A stretch of 64,000 nucleotides of DNA. Source: Palaemon carinicauda. Its lineage: Eukaryota; Arthropoda; Malacostraca; Decapoda; Palaemonidae. The position numbers were made by a program, and so were the translations under genes. The number at the start of each line of letters is the position of its first letter. Positions within the stretch are counted from its first letter, which is position 1. The stretch spans positions 33,683,702 through 33,747,701 of the forward strand of contig NC_090766.1 of NCBI RefSeq assembly GCF_036898095.1. Direction: 5' to 3'. Of this stretch, positions 11,625-21,899 are shown piece by piece. The notes beneath the pieces are model-generated. The model was not told the DNA's origin. It worked only from the letters and a program-made list of their open reading frames with translations, and searched no databases.

Positions 11625-12094
11625 ATTGGGCGACTTACCCCTTAGGAAGAGTGGAAAGTCCCCAGCCATACTGGCTTTGGCTTTACCCGGGAACTCAGAA
11701 TCCGAGTGAGTAGCACTCGAGAAAATGAGTCCCTGCACCTCCGCAAGGAACCGTGTGGCCTACATAAGCTTGTGTGTAAAGGAAGAAGTGTGACCCGTCC
11801 TAGGCAGTTGACCTGGAGTTCCAGAAGGAACTCTGGGTTAGGACGTTCCCAATACCACCTCGTCAGGGTATGGGGGACGCGACAGTATTGACTCAATACT
11901 TGGAACACAAGGAAGCATGGTTTACCTGCAGAGGTTTGAGGTCAGCTATGCAGAGACCTGGATGCTGCTTCCCAGTAGAGGGGATGATGAAGAAAGAAGT
12001 AAGGGCCAGACATACTTCTTTCGTTCATGCAGACTAAAACCTGATAACAATGCCCTCAACCTTCTGCTACCTGTCCAAAAAGGAGCCTGAGGTT

Positions 12095-13110
12095 AGACCA
12101 GCTGTAGAAACGTATCGATACTCCTGTGGGTCACGTCCTGCAGGAAGTGGGCTGCAAAGGTCATTAGACGCTTCCAGACTCTAGCTTGTAGCACCTGCGT
12201 CACAGAGTAGTATTACTCGAAGGCAAGGGACGTTGCGATGTATCCGACATCGTATTGCAGGGCGACGTGACAGAGGAGGGTCTGGATTCAGGTAGAGATG
12301 TATGTCCTTGAGTCCGAGCTGAAGAGGTATACTGGTGACTCTCCCCCGTGTCCTTCTTGTGCTCCCAATCTGGCTGCACGTGAGGACAAACTGCAGCTGT
12401 TCCCAAAGATAACCCCTCGATTCCTTTACTGGCAAGGAGAAGGTTTTGGGTCATCTGATACAGAATGGTGACTCGAAATCTTGAAGGAATTGGACCGAAG
12501 GGCCGGGACCCCAAGATTCTGAGTCTAGCCAACAACTCAGGAGCGAACCTGAATGTTGCCTTCCCCCATTCCTTAGAAAAGGCAGAGTCGTACGAGACCA
12601 AGAAGATTGCTTACACACTGGCCGCGGCCAGAGTGAGCAGGAGCCCCAAGACGGAATACGATCAGAGGCCTGACGTAATGGGTCTTGAGAAGATCTCTTA
12701 AGGGACTAAAAATTCCGAACCATGCTCCATGTTGGAGGTCTCACTCCGACTGGGGGCAGGGATGTTCGCAGCTTCGCATGAGCGAGGAAAGGTCCAGCGG
12801 GAAGGAAAAAGTTTATTCCTTTCAGCCTGAAGGTCAGGGAAAGGCTGAGCGACAGGCTTCACTGCCGAGAGCGGAAACAAGTCCTCCCGCCGAAAAGCAA
12901 TAAGTTCGTTATTGCTGGAGAAGAGGCCTCAAGGGAAGAGGTATATCTCCCACGACTCCAACCACAGAAGACTCTCCACTTCGCCTAGTAGACCCCGGCG
13001 GATGACTATCGCAGATGACGCGACCTCCGCCACGCGACTGTAGGGGGTTGTCTCTTCTTGAGGAGGAGGCGTAGTGTCTCCAGGCGTGAAGCCGAAGCGA
13101 TGCCCCGCCT
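12095..13110 (-). pseudogene. DIRS tyrosine recombinase remnant, B2
   Basis: At DNA level the segment follows the recombinase of B1/B3 (for example the stretch around the conserved CTCCTGTGGGTCACGTCCTG at 12120 and the GAAGACTCTCCACTTCGCCT site at 12967 that encodes the YQAKW region). Translation is broken into short frames. The catalytic Tyr neighbourhood near 12150 and the Arg region near 12600 are only recognisable by alignment. Confidence 0.7.
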
Positions 13111-15000
13111 CGTGAAAGATGTTGCAGTGTGGTTGTTTGAGTAGCCTGTGCAATGGGAGAAGCTCTCCCGGGAGTTCCGTCAGGGGAAGCAGAGGGTCCG
13201 GAAACCGTTCTGCGTAAAGTCCCCGTGGAGCTCTCAGGGCCATTGAAAGGTTGACAGACAACCTGGCCTTGTTGAGACCCATTCTCAACAGACAACAAAG
13301 GAGGGAAGACGCAGGCGTCGATGTTGTCCCACCATCACCAGAATGCATCCTGCCAAAGAGTCTTGGGGTCTGAGACTGGGGGGAAGAACAGCGGAAGCTT
13401 GAAGTTCCAAGCTGTCGCGATCAGGTCCCCCAGGCCAAGGACTTGCTGGTTACTAAAGGCCAAAGACCCCCAGGTACACTCTATCTACGAGGCTCTGCTC
13501 AGATAGTCAGAGAGAACATTCCTCTGCCCGGAATAAGCGAGCCGATAGTGGTATTGAGAGGATCTCAAATCATCTCAGTATCTCTACTGCAAGATGCGAA
13601 GGTATGAAAATGCGACCCTTGCTGGTTGGAATACGCCAGTACCATGAAGTCGTCGCGCACGGAGCGACTCGGCAGGAGCTGTAGAATCTGTAGAGGGGCC
13701 AGACTACGGCCCCTAAGCCTGCCTGAATGATGGAGAGGTATCCTTCAGGTCCTGACCATAGGCCTGAACCGGAACATGCCCCCCCCCCCCCCCCCTTTTC
13801 TTTGACGAGTCCGAGAACAGCATAAAAAATGTGGGGAAAGGACGAGAATATCCACTCCCATCAAGAGGTTCCATAGGTCAACACCCATTGCAGGTCTAAT
13901 AGTTCCGCTGGTCCCATGGGGGCCAGAAAGTCCGGTTAATCGTTGCTTTGAAACCAACGGAACTTGGGCCGCCCCACAGGGAACTTATCCTGAGGCGACC
14001 GTTCGGGACTTTAGACGGGTCAAAGAGGAAAAGAGACCTAGGAAACGTTCCAAGGTAGGGCTGAAAGCTCTGCTTGACTGAGAACAGGTACTGCGACTCT
14101 CCTCAGCCTTGCCACAGTCAACTGAAGGGAAGGCTCGGAGGAGGAGGCAACAGCATCTGGCGTCCCCAGGCGGTCACCCATCCAAGTACCGACCAGACCC
14201 GACGTTGCTTAACCTCGCTGGACGGACGAGAAGCGGGGTTTCCAACGTGGTAAGGCCGTTGACTCAATATCATGGCTAGATACTCCAGATGTTGAGGCAG
14301 AAGTAGAGAAGGCTCCTAGCAAATTACCATGATCCCTCACTCATGGTAAGGATCCGGAAGCTTGTCCCGGCGTTGAAGAAGGTCGAACCCGAGCCTACCG
14401 GAGTTGACCAGACCTCCAAAAGGCGAAGGAGGCGGAAGCCTGCTCCTGAGCGGCCATGAGGAAAGCAGGGAGAGTTTTCTGGAGAAAAACCTGCGATGCC
14501 ACGGCGGGATCGCCACACCGCATCTTAAGCAGGAACACCTGTAGTCTAGGCTGAATTCCAAGAGCTTCCTGGAAGATGGATGGAATGGAAACTGAAAGTA
14601 CCCGTCCTTCCGATCCAGGGCCTAAGGAGTCCTGCCGCCTCGTTACCAGTCTGATCGATTCTGCTGTTCCACGCTGGACGAAGTTTGTTCGACAAACTTG
14701 ATCAGAGATGAGAGGTCGACTACGGAATTCCCGTCTCAGATGCTTTCCTACGAGAAAGGATCGACTGAAGAAGCCGTCGACGATCCTATGGAGGACCTAC
14801 TCCTAAGGCATGGATCATTCTGCCCAAACGGGCAAAACTCTTGTCGACCCCATGGCATAGAGGTTCAGTGACACTGAATTCGCTGACAGAGACGGCAGGC
14901 GCGATATCCTTGGCTGATCACGGAGATCATGCAGGAATCGGCACCGGGAAGCTGTTATCTGGATGAGTAACCTTAGGCATCCTCCCAGCGTGAGACCTGC
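12929..15000 (-). pseudogene. DIRS RT-RNase H-methyltransferase-like remnant, B2
   Basis: Short frames show family B sequence: a methyltransferase-like end (LNKARLSVNLSMALRAP near 13280), RNase H pieces near 13560-13850, and RT N-terminal sequence near 14650-14900. The RT is interrupted by a 5S rRNA sequence (14146-14263). A 19-base C homopolymer lies at about 13778-13796. No domain is intact. Confidence 0.7.
14146..14263 (-). rRNA. 5S rRNA-like sequence, full length, probable pseudogene
   Basis: Read on the minus strand, 14263 to 14146 gives a complete 5S rRNA: it starts GTCAACGGCCTTACCACG, passes through TCTCGTCCGT, GGTTAAGCAACGTCGGG and GGTACTTGGATGGGTGACCG, and ends GATGCTGTTGCC. This matches the canonical order of helix I, loop A, box A, the intermediate element and box C of animal 5S rRNA, at the normal length of about 118-120 nt. 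Helix I can still pair (GTCAACGGC with GCTGTTGCC, imperfectly). No T-run terminator follows the 3' end. The flanks are RT sequence of DIRS copy B2 on both sides, so this is an inserted copy, not a gene from a tandem 5S cluster. Confidence 0.85.
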
Positions 15001-15966
15001 AAGAGGGGGTTGCCAATCCTAGAGTTCGTGAACTCTGCCGCTCCCTCTAGGATTATGCCCCCCGGGAGAGCCTCCCGTGCGACCTGTTCCTGACAGGAGG
15101 GGACTGCTATTGGACACCTTGTCTTGGTTGCCGTAGCCGGTCCGATAACTTAGGCCGACGAGGCTGAAAGAAAGAGGCGCTGGAGGCCTGCAGGGTCTGG
15201 AAGAAAGCGCCTTGGAGGAGTGAAAACGGAAGTCGATTTCCTCCGCACAACCGCTGTCTATGTCTCTGTCCCTGGGCACAAACAAGCTCTTCCCAAGGAT
15301 GGAAGGGTGTCTGAGTTTGTCGACATCCACGGATGAGACACCCGAGAGGAAGCCCTCGGTCATTGCGTCCAGATGGTCCAACATCGAGCTTGCCCGCAAG
15401 TTCGAAACTTGGCGACGAAACGCCAAGGTGCTTGAGCCCGAGAGGAGGAAAGTACCCATGATCTTCCTGGAGCTTCCTTGTACAAAACCTCGGGTCGCAA
15501 CCGAGGAGGGAAAGGACCTGGTAAGCCCCTTTCCCTGACAAAACCCTTCCAGGGAATGATGGGGAAGGGCTAACCCAGGTTCTGGAAAGAAGAATGTTGC
15601 TCAGACCTCCCTGAAGATTCTTCCTGCTCTTGCATGTGCCATGCTCTGCGTTTACGGGGTGAGGACCATGTTCTGGAAACCCGCTCTAGAAGACTCGCCA
15701 GGCTGGCCATGTTGCGAAACCCCGACGGGAATCGCGGTCGCAATCGCCCTGGCGATCACGCGATGGTAAATCAATGGTTTGCACGTGGCCGAACGTGGAA
15801 GCTCCCATGCGCGGGCACGCAGGAGTGCAAACGAAAGTGCGCGGAGGAGCGCAGAAGGAGGGCGAGCGTGGTAGGAAGGGCGAGAGCTGGTGGTCGGCGA
15901 GCGATGACCCGTAGGCGAGCAATGGATACTGCAGGAATCAAGCCGACGTTCGCGCAATGGAAAACT

Positions 15967-16656
15967 GTCGGTTCGCGCGACGGAACACCGTCGGTCCGCG
16001 CGACGGAACACCGTCGGTCCGCGCGACGGAACACCGTCGGTCCGCGCGACGGAACACCGTCGGTCCGCGCGACGGAACACCGTCGGTCCGCGCGACGGAA
16101 CACCGTCGGTCCGCGCGACGGAACACCGTCGGTCCGCGCGACGGAACACCGTCGGTCCGCGCGACGGAACACCGTCGGTCCGCGCGACGGAACACCGTCG
16201 GTCCGCGCGACGGAACACCGTCGGTCCGCGCGACGGAACACCGTCGGTCCGCGCGACGGAACACCGTCGGTCCGCGCGACGGAACACCGTCGGTCCGCGC
16301 GACGGAACACCGTCGGTCCGCGCGACGGAACACCGTCGGTCCGCGCGACGGAACACCGTCGGTCCGCGCGACGGAACACCGTCGGTCCGCGCGACGGAAC
16401 ACCGTCGGTCCGCGCGACGGAACACCGTCGGTCCGCGCGACGGAACACCGTCGGTCCGCGCGACGGAACACCGTCGGTCCGCGCGACGGAACACCGTCGG
16501 TCCGCGCGACGGAACACCGTCGGTCCGCGCGACGGAACACCGTCGGTCCGCGCGACGGAACACCGTCGGTCCGCGCGACGGAACACCGTCGGTCCGCGCG
16601 ACGGAACACCGTCGGTCCGCGCGACGGAACACCGTCGGTCCGCGCGACGGAACACC
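15967..16656. repeat. 23-bp minisatellite, 30 units
   Basis: The unit is GTCGGTCCGCGCGACGGAACACC (23 bp; in two parts GTCGGTCCGCGC and GACGGAACACC). The start 15967 and the last full unit at 16634 are exactly 29 periods apart, giving 30 units. The first unit has one T for C change, a degenerate unit follows at 16657, and the internal units look identical. As 23 is not a multiple of 3 and no frame contains a stop, both strands show long artefactual reading frames with a 23-residue period. The array lies in the gag linker of B2. Confidence 0.97.
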
Positions 16657-17345
16657 GTTGGTTCGCGCGCGGGCAAACATTGGAGCGCATGTGCGCAGTC
16701 GCGCATGAGCGTAGTCGCGCAGGCACGTGGGCGTGTGGACGTGCAGCGAGCGGGTGAGCGCAGGCGGTCGGGAGACCGATGGCGCGTAGGCGGGCGATGG
16801 CGCATTGACGAGCGATGGCACGTTCTGGCGAGCGATGGCGCGTTCTGGCGAGCGACGGCCCGTAGGCAAGTGAAGGCGCGTCGGCAAGCAATGGCGCGTC
16901 GGCAAGCGATGGCGCGTCGGCAAGCGACGGCACGTTGGCGAGCGGTGGTGCGTTAACAAAACGCTAGCGTGCAGGCGAAGAATCGCGCGGGCGCGTACGC
17001 GATCGCTAACGCGTAAGAGACTAGTGATGGTTAGCGCGCAGGTGCATCAGGAAGGTGAGTGCTGAAGCAAGCTGTTAATCAGGCGATCCTAGACGGTCAG
17101 AAAAAACCGTTGGCGCCCATTGGTGCGTGGCAGAAAAGGGCGCGCAGATGTGCGCTGGCGATTGAAGAAAGCTGGCGCACAGAAGGACAGAAGTAAAGGT
17201 GAGCGCTGGCGAGCAGGAGGAAGATCTACGGCAAGACTCAGCTACCGGAGATCGTGGTCCACAGCAGGCGAGCGCTAGATCGCTACTGATGGAGTCCAGG
17301 GGAACTGACACGCGTGGGAGATCGATGGCGATCGTTGACGCGTGG

Positions 17346-17500
17346 GAGATCGCTGACGAGCAGGCGAACGTTGACGCGTAGGAGATCGCTGACGAGCAGG
17401 CGAACGTTGACGCGTAGGAGATCGCTGACGAGCAGGCGAACGTTGACGCGTAGGAGATCGCTGACGAGCTGGCGAACGTTGACGCGTCTGTGGTCGCTGG
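17346..17500. repeat. 36-bp tandem repeat in B2 gag linker
   Basis: Four units start at 17346, 17382, 17418 and 17454, with degenerate copies on both sides. The unit begins GAGATCGCTGACGAGC and ends GAACGTTGACGCGTAG. A 36-bp period keeps frame; one minus frame reads RQRSPTRQRSPA repeatedly, like an Arg/Ser/Pro-rich linker. Confidence 0.92.
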
Positions 17501-17864
17501 CGAGCTGGTGATCGCTGGCGAGCAGAAGGCAACGCGTGGAATCCTGTACGTAAAAGAAGAGTCCTTATCCAAGACCTGAACCGAAGTCCTAGATCGCGAG
17601 GGCGAACGTGGGCGCACAGGGCGCGTAACAGGAACCAACAGGAACAGCAGAGACAATCATCAGGAGAGCGCTGACGAACAGGAGAGCGCTGGCGAACAGG
17701 AGAGCGCTAGCGATCAGGAAAGCGCTGATGAGCAGGTGAGCACCTGTGCACTAATACTGAGCAGGAGAGAACACTGCAGAAGGGCGCGCAGGGGAACCCT
17801 GACACGCAAGGGAAGAACCCCCGTGGGAGGCAACCCATTGCCCCGAAGGGATCGTTGTCCGTCG

Positions 17865-17966
17865 GGAGACTGATGTCCGTCGGAAGACTGTTGTCTGTCC
17901 GTCGGGAGACTGGAGTCCGTCGGAAGACCGTTGTCCGTCGGGAAGACCGTTGCCCGTCGGAAGACG
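17865..17966. repeat. About 18-bp imperfect tandem repeat in B2 gag linker
   Basis: Five to six imperfect copies of TTGTCCGTCGGAAGACTG occur side by side. The core GTCCGTCGG resembles part of the 23-bp unit 1.2 kb away, so both arrays may descend from the same seed. Confidence 0.75.
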
Positions 17967-18559
17967 AGGTCAGACTGCTGTCCATCTGCACCAGGGGCGG
18001 AAGATCAAGAAGAAGGAGTTGTAGGCTGCATACGGAGATTCAAAAAGGCGCCTCTTAGCACCCTTATAGGGAGATAGGAGGCCCTTACGACGTAGCAGAC
18101 GGTAAGCCTTACGGCGAAGGCGGCCAACAGCAACAACAGCAGAAGAGTCCTCCGAAGAGGAGTCTCTATGAGTGTACTCTCTCGCGAACGAAAGAGAAAC
18201 ACTTCGTAGAAGAGACGGGTCAGCCAGTGACCTAAAAGGAGCAATCCTCCGAAGAGGGGCTCGTGCAGTTGCCCAGCCCCTTGAGCGTAACTGCAGGTGC
18301 GACCGCTCAGCACCAAGAGCATAGTCGCACGAAAAAAAAGGCAAGAGAAGAACCCCCCAAAGGGGAAAACTCAAGCCTGGACAGGAAAAACTTCCCTCGG
18401 AAGGAAAGTTACCCACCCAAGGAGGCGAGCCTCCTGAGTGTTCTAAAATGAACTGGAGAGCTGTCAATCGTCACGGGAGTACTTCCAGGAGAAGGAGACA
18501 CGCCCCTGACGAAGATCTATAGGGGAGGCAGCTACAGAAGAATCCCCAGGCCTCAACAA

Positions 18560-19250
18560 GACAGCTCACTCCGTTGTCACATTACAGAAACGAACAAGAT
18601 CGGTAACTGTGAAAAATAAAACAAAAATCATTAGTTAACATTCATTCCCCCAGGAAGGCTCCGAAGAGGAATCCCGAGGGAAAGGAACACAAGAATTACA
18701 CAACAGGCACATGCCGCCACAACCACTTACACTCACGGAAGGAGAGCTGTAACCAACACAGAATTATAACAATTATAATTATGTAACTATGTAATATAAA
18801 AATGAATGAACACTAAAGAAAGAACGAAAACCCCGAAAGGAATCGTTCTACAAAGCTGAAAAATCAACAAATACAATTAGATTCATAAACTAATAGAGAC
18901 AAAACGTACGGCGTAGCAACCCCCCCACACGGGAAGGAAGCTACAAAGGCGTAGTAAAAGTAACATAGTAAAAGGGTGAACGACCTCAAAGAGAGAGAGA
19001 GAGAGAGAAAGACCGAAGTCAAACTCGATCGCGACCCATGAAATTACACCATGGTGGCCTAACTGCCGAGGGCTCCACACTACACACACAAGCACAAACT
19101 CTGAAAAGGAAACTTACTGATTTCTATACTCAAATATATACATAAACAAGAAAAAATGTTTACATATATATTGAGTAAAAGAAAAGAAAGTGATTAAGTA
19201 AAGACAAAACAAACAATGGCTGCCAAGTGAGGACAAAGACAGAGACGTCT
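18560..19250. other. AT-rich non-coding block inside B2
   Basis: This lies where family B gag should encode its N-terminal cysteine cluster. It holds a short (GA)n at 18991-19011 and A-rich sequence but no cysteine-cluster frame. From about 19200 the sequence rejoins the family B 5' leader (AACAATGGCTGCCAAGTGAG..). I see no gene. Confidence 0.5.
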
Positions 19251-19269
19251 GTCCATGTCCGAGCAAAAA

Positions 19270-19437
19270 GTGAAAGTGAAGCAGTTCACCGGTGTGTGAG
19301 GGGGGAGGGGTAGCTAGCTACCACTCCCCTACTCCCCTGCTAACTAGAACGGGGGTAATACACCCTCGTTAAATTCTAATGGCTCGCCATTTCAGCTACG
19401 CTAAAAGGTAAACCCAATGTAAATAGCGTGGTTTGTA
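19270..19437 (-). repeat. Right terminal repeat of B2
   Basis: This is the inverse complement of 11315-11488, and it ends next to the tip CGGTTACGGAACAAA. Confidence 0.85.
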
Positions 19438-19534
19438 TTTCGGTTACGGAACAAAAATCCGTTATGTTAGAGGTAAGAACATGAAATCATGTGGGTAAAG
19501 ACAAGGAGTCCTATAGTCAAATCTTTTTAGCAAG

Positions 19535-19682
19535 GCAGATTTACACCGACTCGCAGGGGTGCCCTTTTAGCTCGGAAAAGTTTTCTAATCGCTGATTGGT
19601 TGGACAAGATAATTCTAACCAATCAGATAGCAGGAAACTTTTCCGAGCTAAAAGTGCACAGCTGCAAGTCAGTGCAAATTCG
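19535..19682. mobile_element. MITE-like foldback element
   Basis: Two arms of about 67 bp face each other across a 13-base loop (GGACAAGATAATTC). The left arm contains CCCTTTTAGCTCGGAAAAG and CTGATTGGTT; the right arm contains AACCAATCAG and CTTTTCCGAGCTAAAAG. No coding capacity. A half-copy sits at 63441-63515. It lies in the 430-bp spacer between B2 and B3. Confidence 0.75.
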
Positions 19683-19921
19683 CTTCATTAAAAGAATTGG
19701 GTATAGTTTAGGTAGGGTGAGGAATCTTATATTAAGTCACATATAATACATCTAGAATTACAAATGACCGCCATGTCCTAAATCTAGGAGATAATTAGAA
19801 GTTAACAACACATTTTAAGGTGAAAACTTTGTTGAATTACTTTCATACATGTAAATATATGAAAGAGCATCAAGAGGATATAAATGACAAATTCGTAGAT
19901 AATTTGTATTTTTCTTAACGA

Positions 19922-20094
19922 TACAAACCTTAGCTATTTACATGGGGTAATTACTTTGGCTTAGCTGAAATGACGAGCCATAAAGTTTTAACGAGGGTTT
20001 CCTACCCCACCGCTAGTTAGCGGGGGGATAGGGAGGGGTAGCTAGCTACCCCTCCCCCCTCACACACACCGGTGATTAGCTCACTTTACTTAGA
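19922..20094. repeat. Left terminal repeat of B3
   Basis: This is the inverse complement of 27948-28119, with blocks CATGGGGTAATTACTT, AGCTGAAATGACGAGCC, AACGAGGGTTTCCTACCCC and CGGTGATTAGCTCACTTTAC. It matches its own right end better than it matches B2. Confidence 0.87.
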
Positions 20095-20149
20095 GGTAGG
20101 ACTTATCTTGGGGGACAGGGCTGGCGGGCACATAACTGTTAATAGCGAA

Positions 20150-20236
20150 GTTTTGTATCGTTAGGAAAAATACAAATTATCTACGAATTTGTCATTTGTT
20201 CCGTAACTGAATACAAACCACGCTATTTACATTGGG
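20150..20236. repeat. Internal complementary region of B3
   Basis: The complement of the left tip (TTGTATCGTTAGGAAAAATA through ACGAATTTGTCA) is joined at about 20201 to the complement of the right tip (TTTGTTCCGTAACTGAATAC). The copy-specific variants CTACGAATTTG and GTAACTGAATAC both agree with B3's own tips. Confidence 0.85.
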
Positions 20237-20711
20237 TGATTTAACCCTTAGGAAGGGAGGTAAGTCCCCTGCCATACTGGCTTTGGCTTGCCCGGGGGCC
20301 CCGAACCCGAGTTCATAGAGCAACTCAAGGGTTGGGGCCCCTGAGCCTCGCAGGCAGCTGAGGAGCTGCTGCAGCCTACGTATGTTGTGGGTGAAGGTGA
20401 GCAGTGACACGTCCTAGGAAGTTGACCTGGAGTTCTTTAGATAGAAATCTAGGCTAGGACTTACCCAATACCACCTCGTCAGGGTATGGGACATGACAGT
20501 ATTACAACTTAATACTAGGAACACAAGGAAGCATGGCTTACCTGCAGAGATTCGAGGTCAGCTGTGCAAAGGACCCAGGATGCTGTTTTTCTCCAAGGGA
20601 GGAGAGGATGAAGAAAAGAAAAGGGCCAGACAGATCTCTTCATTCACAAAGACTAAAACCAGGTAACGATGCCCTCAACCTTCTGCTACTTGTCCAATTA
20701 GGAGCCTGAGG

Positions 20712-21899
20712 TTAGACCAGCTGTTGTGCAGCCTCCACAGGGCCGATAGAGAACGTATCGAGCCTCCTGTGTGTCACGTCTTGCAGGTAGTGGGCCGTGA
20801 ATGTGGTCTGACGCTTCCACACCCCAGCTTGCAGGACCTGCGTCACCGAAAAGTTCTTCTTGAAGGCCAGGGACGTAGCCACGCCCCTGACATCATGCGC
20901 CCTAGGGCGCCGTGACGGAGGAGGGTCAAAACTCAAGGCCAGGTGGATCACCTTGCGGATCCAGGCCGAGATGGTATTCCTGGTGACCCTCATCTTCGTT
21001 TCCCCGGTGCTAACAAACAAGGCACGCACCTGGGGGCGGACTGCAGCTGTTCTTTTAAGATACAACCTCAGACTCCTGACTGGGCACAGTAGGAGATGGT
21101 CTGGGTCATCTGTTACAGAACGAAGACTCGAGACCTGGAAGGAGTCGAACCTAGGGTCCGGCAGTCCCGAGTTCTGAGTCTTAGCAACAAACTCAGGGAC
21201 GAAGCTGAATGTTACCTCCCCCCATCCCCTTGAATGGGCGACGTCGTAGGAGAGACCATGCAGTTCGCTGACTCGCTTGGCCGAGGCCAAAGCTAGCAGG
21301 AACACCGTCTTTCAGGTAAGGTGGCGATCAGAAGCCTGGCGTAATGGTTCATAGGGAGGCCTCTTAAGAGACCTGAGGACTCGAACCAAGTTCCAAGGAG
21401 GAGGTCTCACTTCCGACTGAGGGCAGGTAAGTTCGTAACTCCGTATGAGAAGAGACAGTTCCAGCGAGGAGGAAATGTCCATTCCTTTGAGCCTGAAGGC
21501 AAGACTTAAGGCTGAGCGATAGCCTTTCACTGCCGAGACTGAAAGGCGTATTTCTTCCCGCAGATACACAAGGAACTCCGCTATTGCTGGTAAAATGGCA
21601 TCGAGGGGAGAGATACCCCTTTCACAACACCAACAACAGAAAACTCGTCACTTCGCCTGGTAGACTCCTGCGGATGACCTGCGCAGGTGGCCAGACATCC
21701 TTTCCGCAACTTGTTGCAAAAATCCTCTCTCTGTGAGGAGATGCTGGATAGTCTCCAGGCGTGAAGTCGAAGCGAAGCTACGGCTTTGTGGAAGATGTTG
21801 GAGTGTGGTTGTTTGAGTAGCTCGTGACGTGGAGGGAGCTCCCTCGGGATCTCCATGAGGAGCTGCAGAAGGTCCGGAAACCACTCTGCATGATGCCAT
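20712..21899 (-). pseudogene. DIRS tyrosine recombinase, B3 (two TGA codons)
   Basis: One frame runs from the ATG at 21899 to the stop at 20712 (about 395 codons), broken only by TGA at 21648-21650 and TGA at 21312-21314. B1 has Trp (TGG) at both places (YQAKWRVF and HLSWKTAF), so each is a single G-to-A change. All catalytic landmarks are kept: Arg in ASAKRVSELHG, His-x-x-Arg in AHDVRGVATS, and Tyr in FTAHYLQDV, followed by a C-terminus ending AAQQLV. Without the two stops it would be a full-length enzyme that inserts the circular element DNA. Confidence 0.9.

Larger units (their letters stand above)
15019..18560 (-). pseudogene. DIRS gag remnant with tandem arrays, B2
   Basis: The C-terminal gag blocks are visible at 15019-15540 (GTFLLSGSSTLAFRRQVSNL, ILGKSLFVPRD, a Gly/Arg-rich end), matching B3 LETFLLSGTRTIEF and its basic tail. 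The middle conserved block (RRKAYRLLRRKGLLSPYKGA) lies near 18040-18120. Between them the variable linker has grown to about 2.4 kb of GC-rich tandem repeats. The N-terminal cysteine-cluster segment seen in B0, B1 and B3 is absent; the region where it should be (18560-19190) is AT-rich and unrelated. The copy is dead. Confidence 0.7.
11276..19455 (-). mobile_element. DIRS-type retrotransposon, family B copy B2 (expanded gag, decayed)
   Basis: This is an 8.2-kb copy with both ends present: left tip TGACAAATTCGGAG at 11276 and right tip CGGTTACGGAACAAA at about 19455. All genes are riddled with small indels and substitutions, much more than in B1 or B3. The two terminal repeats still agree closely with each other and differ from those of B3 at several diagnostic positions. 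Additions peculiar to B2 are a 5S rRNA sequence inside RT, three tandem-repeat arrays inside gag, and an AT-rich block replacing the gag N-terminus. Confidence 0.88.

Noticed and set aside
15967..16656. A CRISPR-like array.
   Set aside because: The units are contiguous with no spacers, and the context is a eukaryotic retrotransposon.
15634..16959. Reading frames of 266-440 codons on both strands with a 23-residue repeat, looking like a repetitive protein.
   Set aside because: They exist only because a stop-free 23-bp unit is repeated 30 times; every frame on both strands is open, so there is no evidence for coding.
20712..21899. Reassignment of TGA to Trp, as in some alternative genetic codes.
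   Set aside because: B1 and A2 use TGG normally, TGA also ends other frames here, and both codons are simple G-to-A changes in a dead copy.
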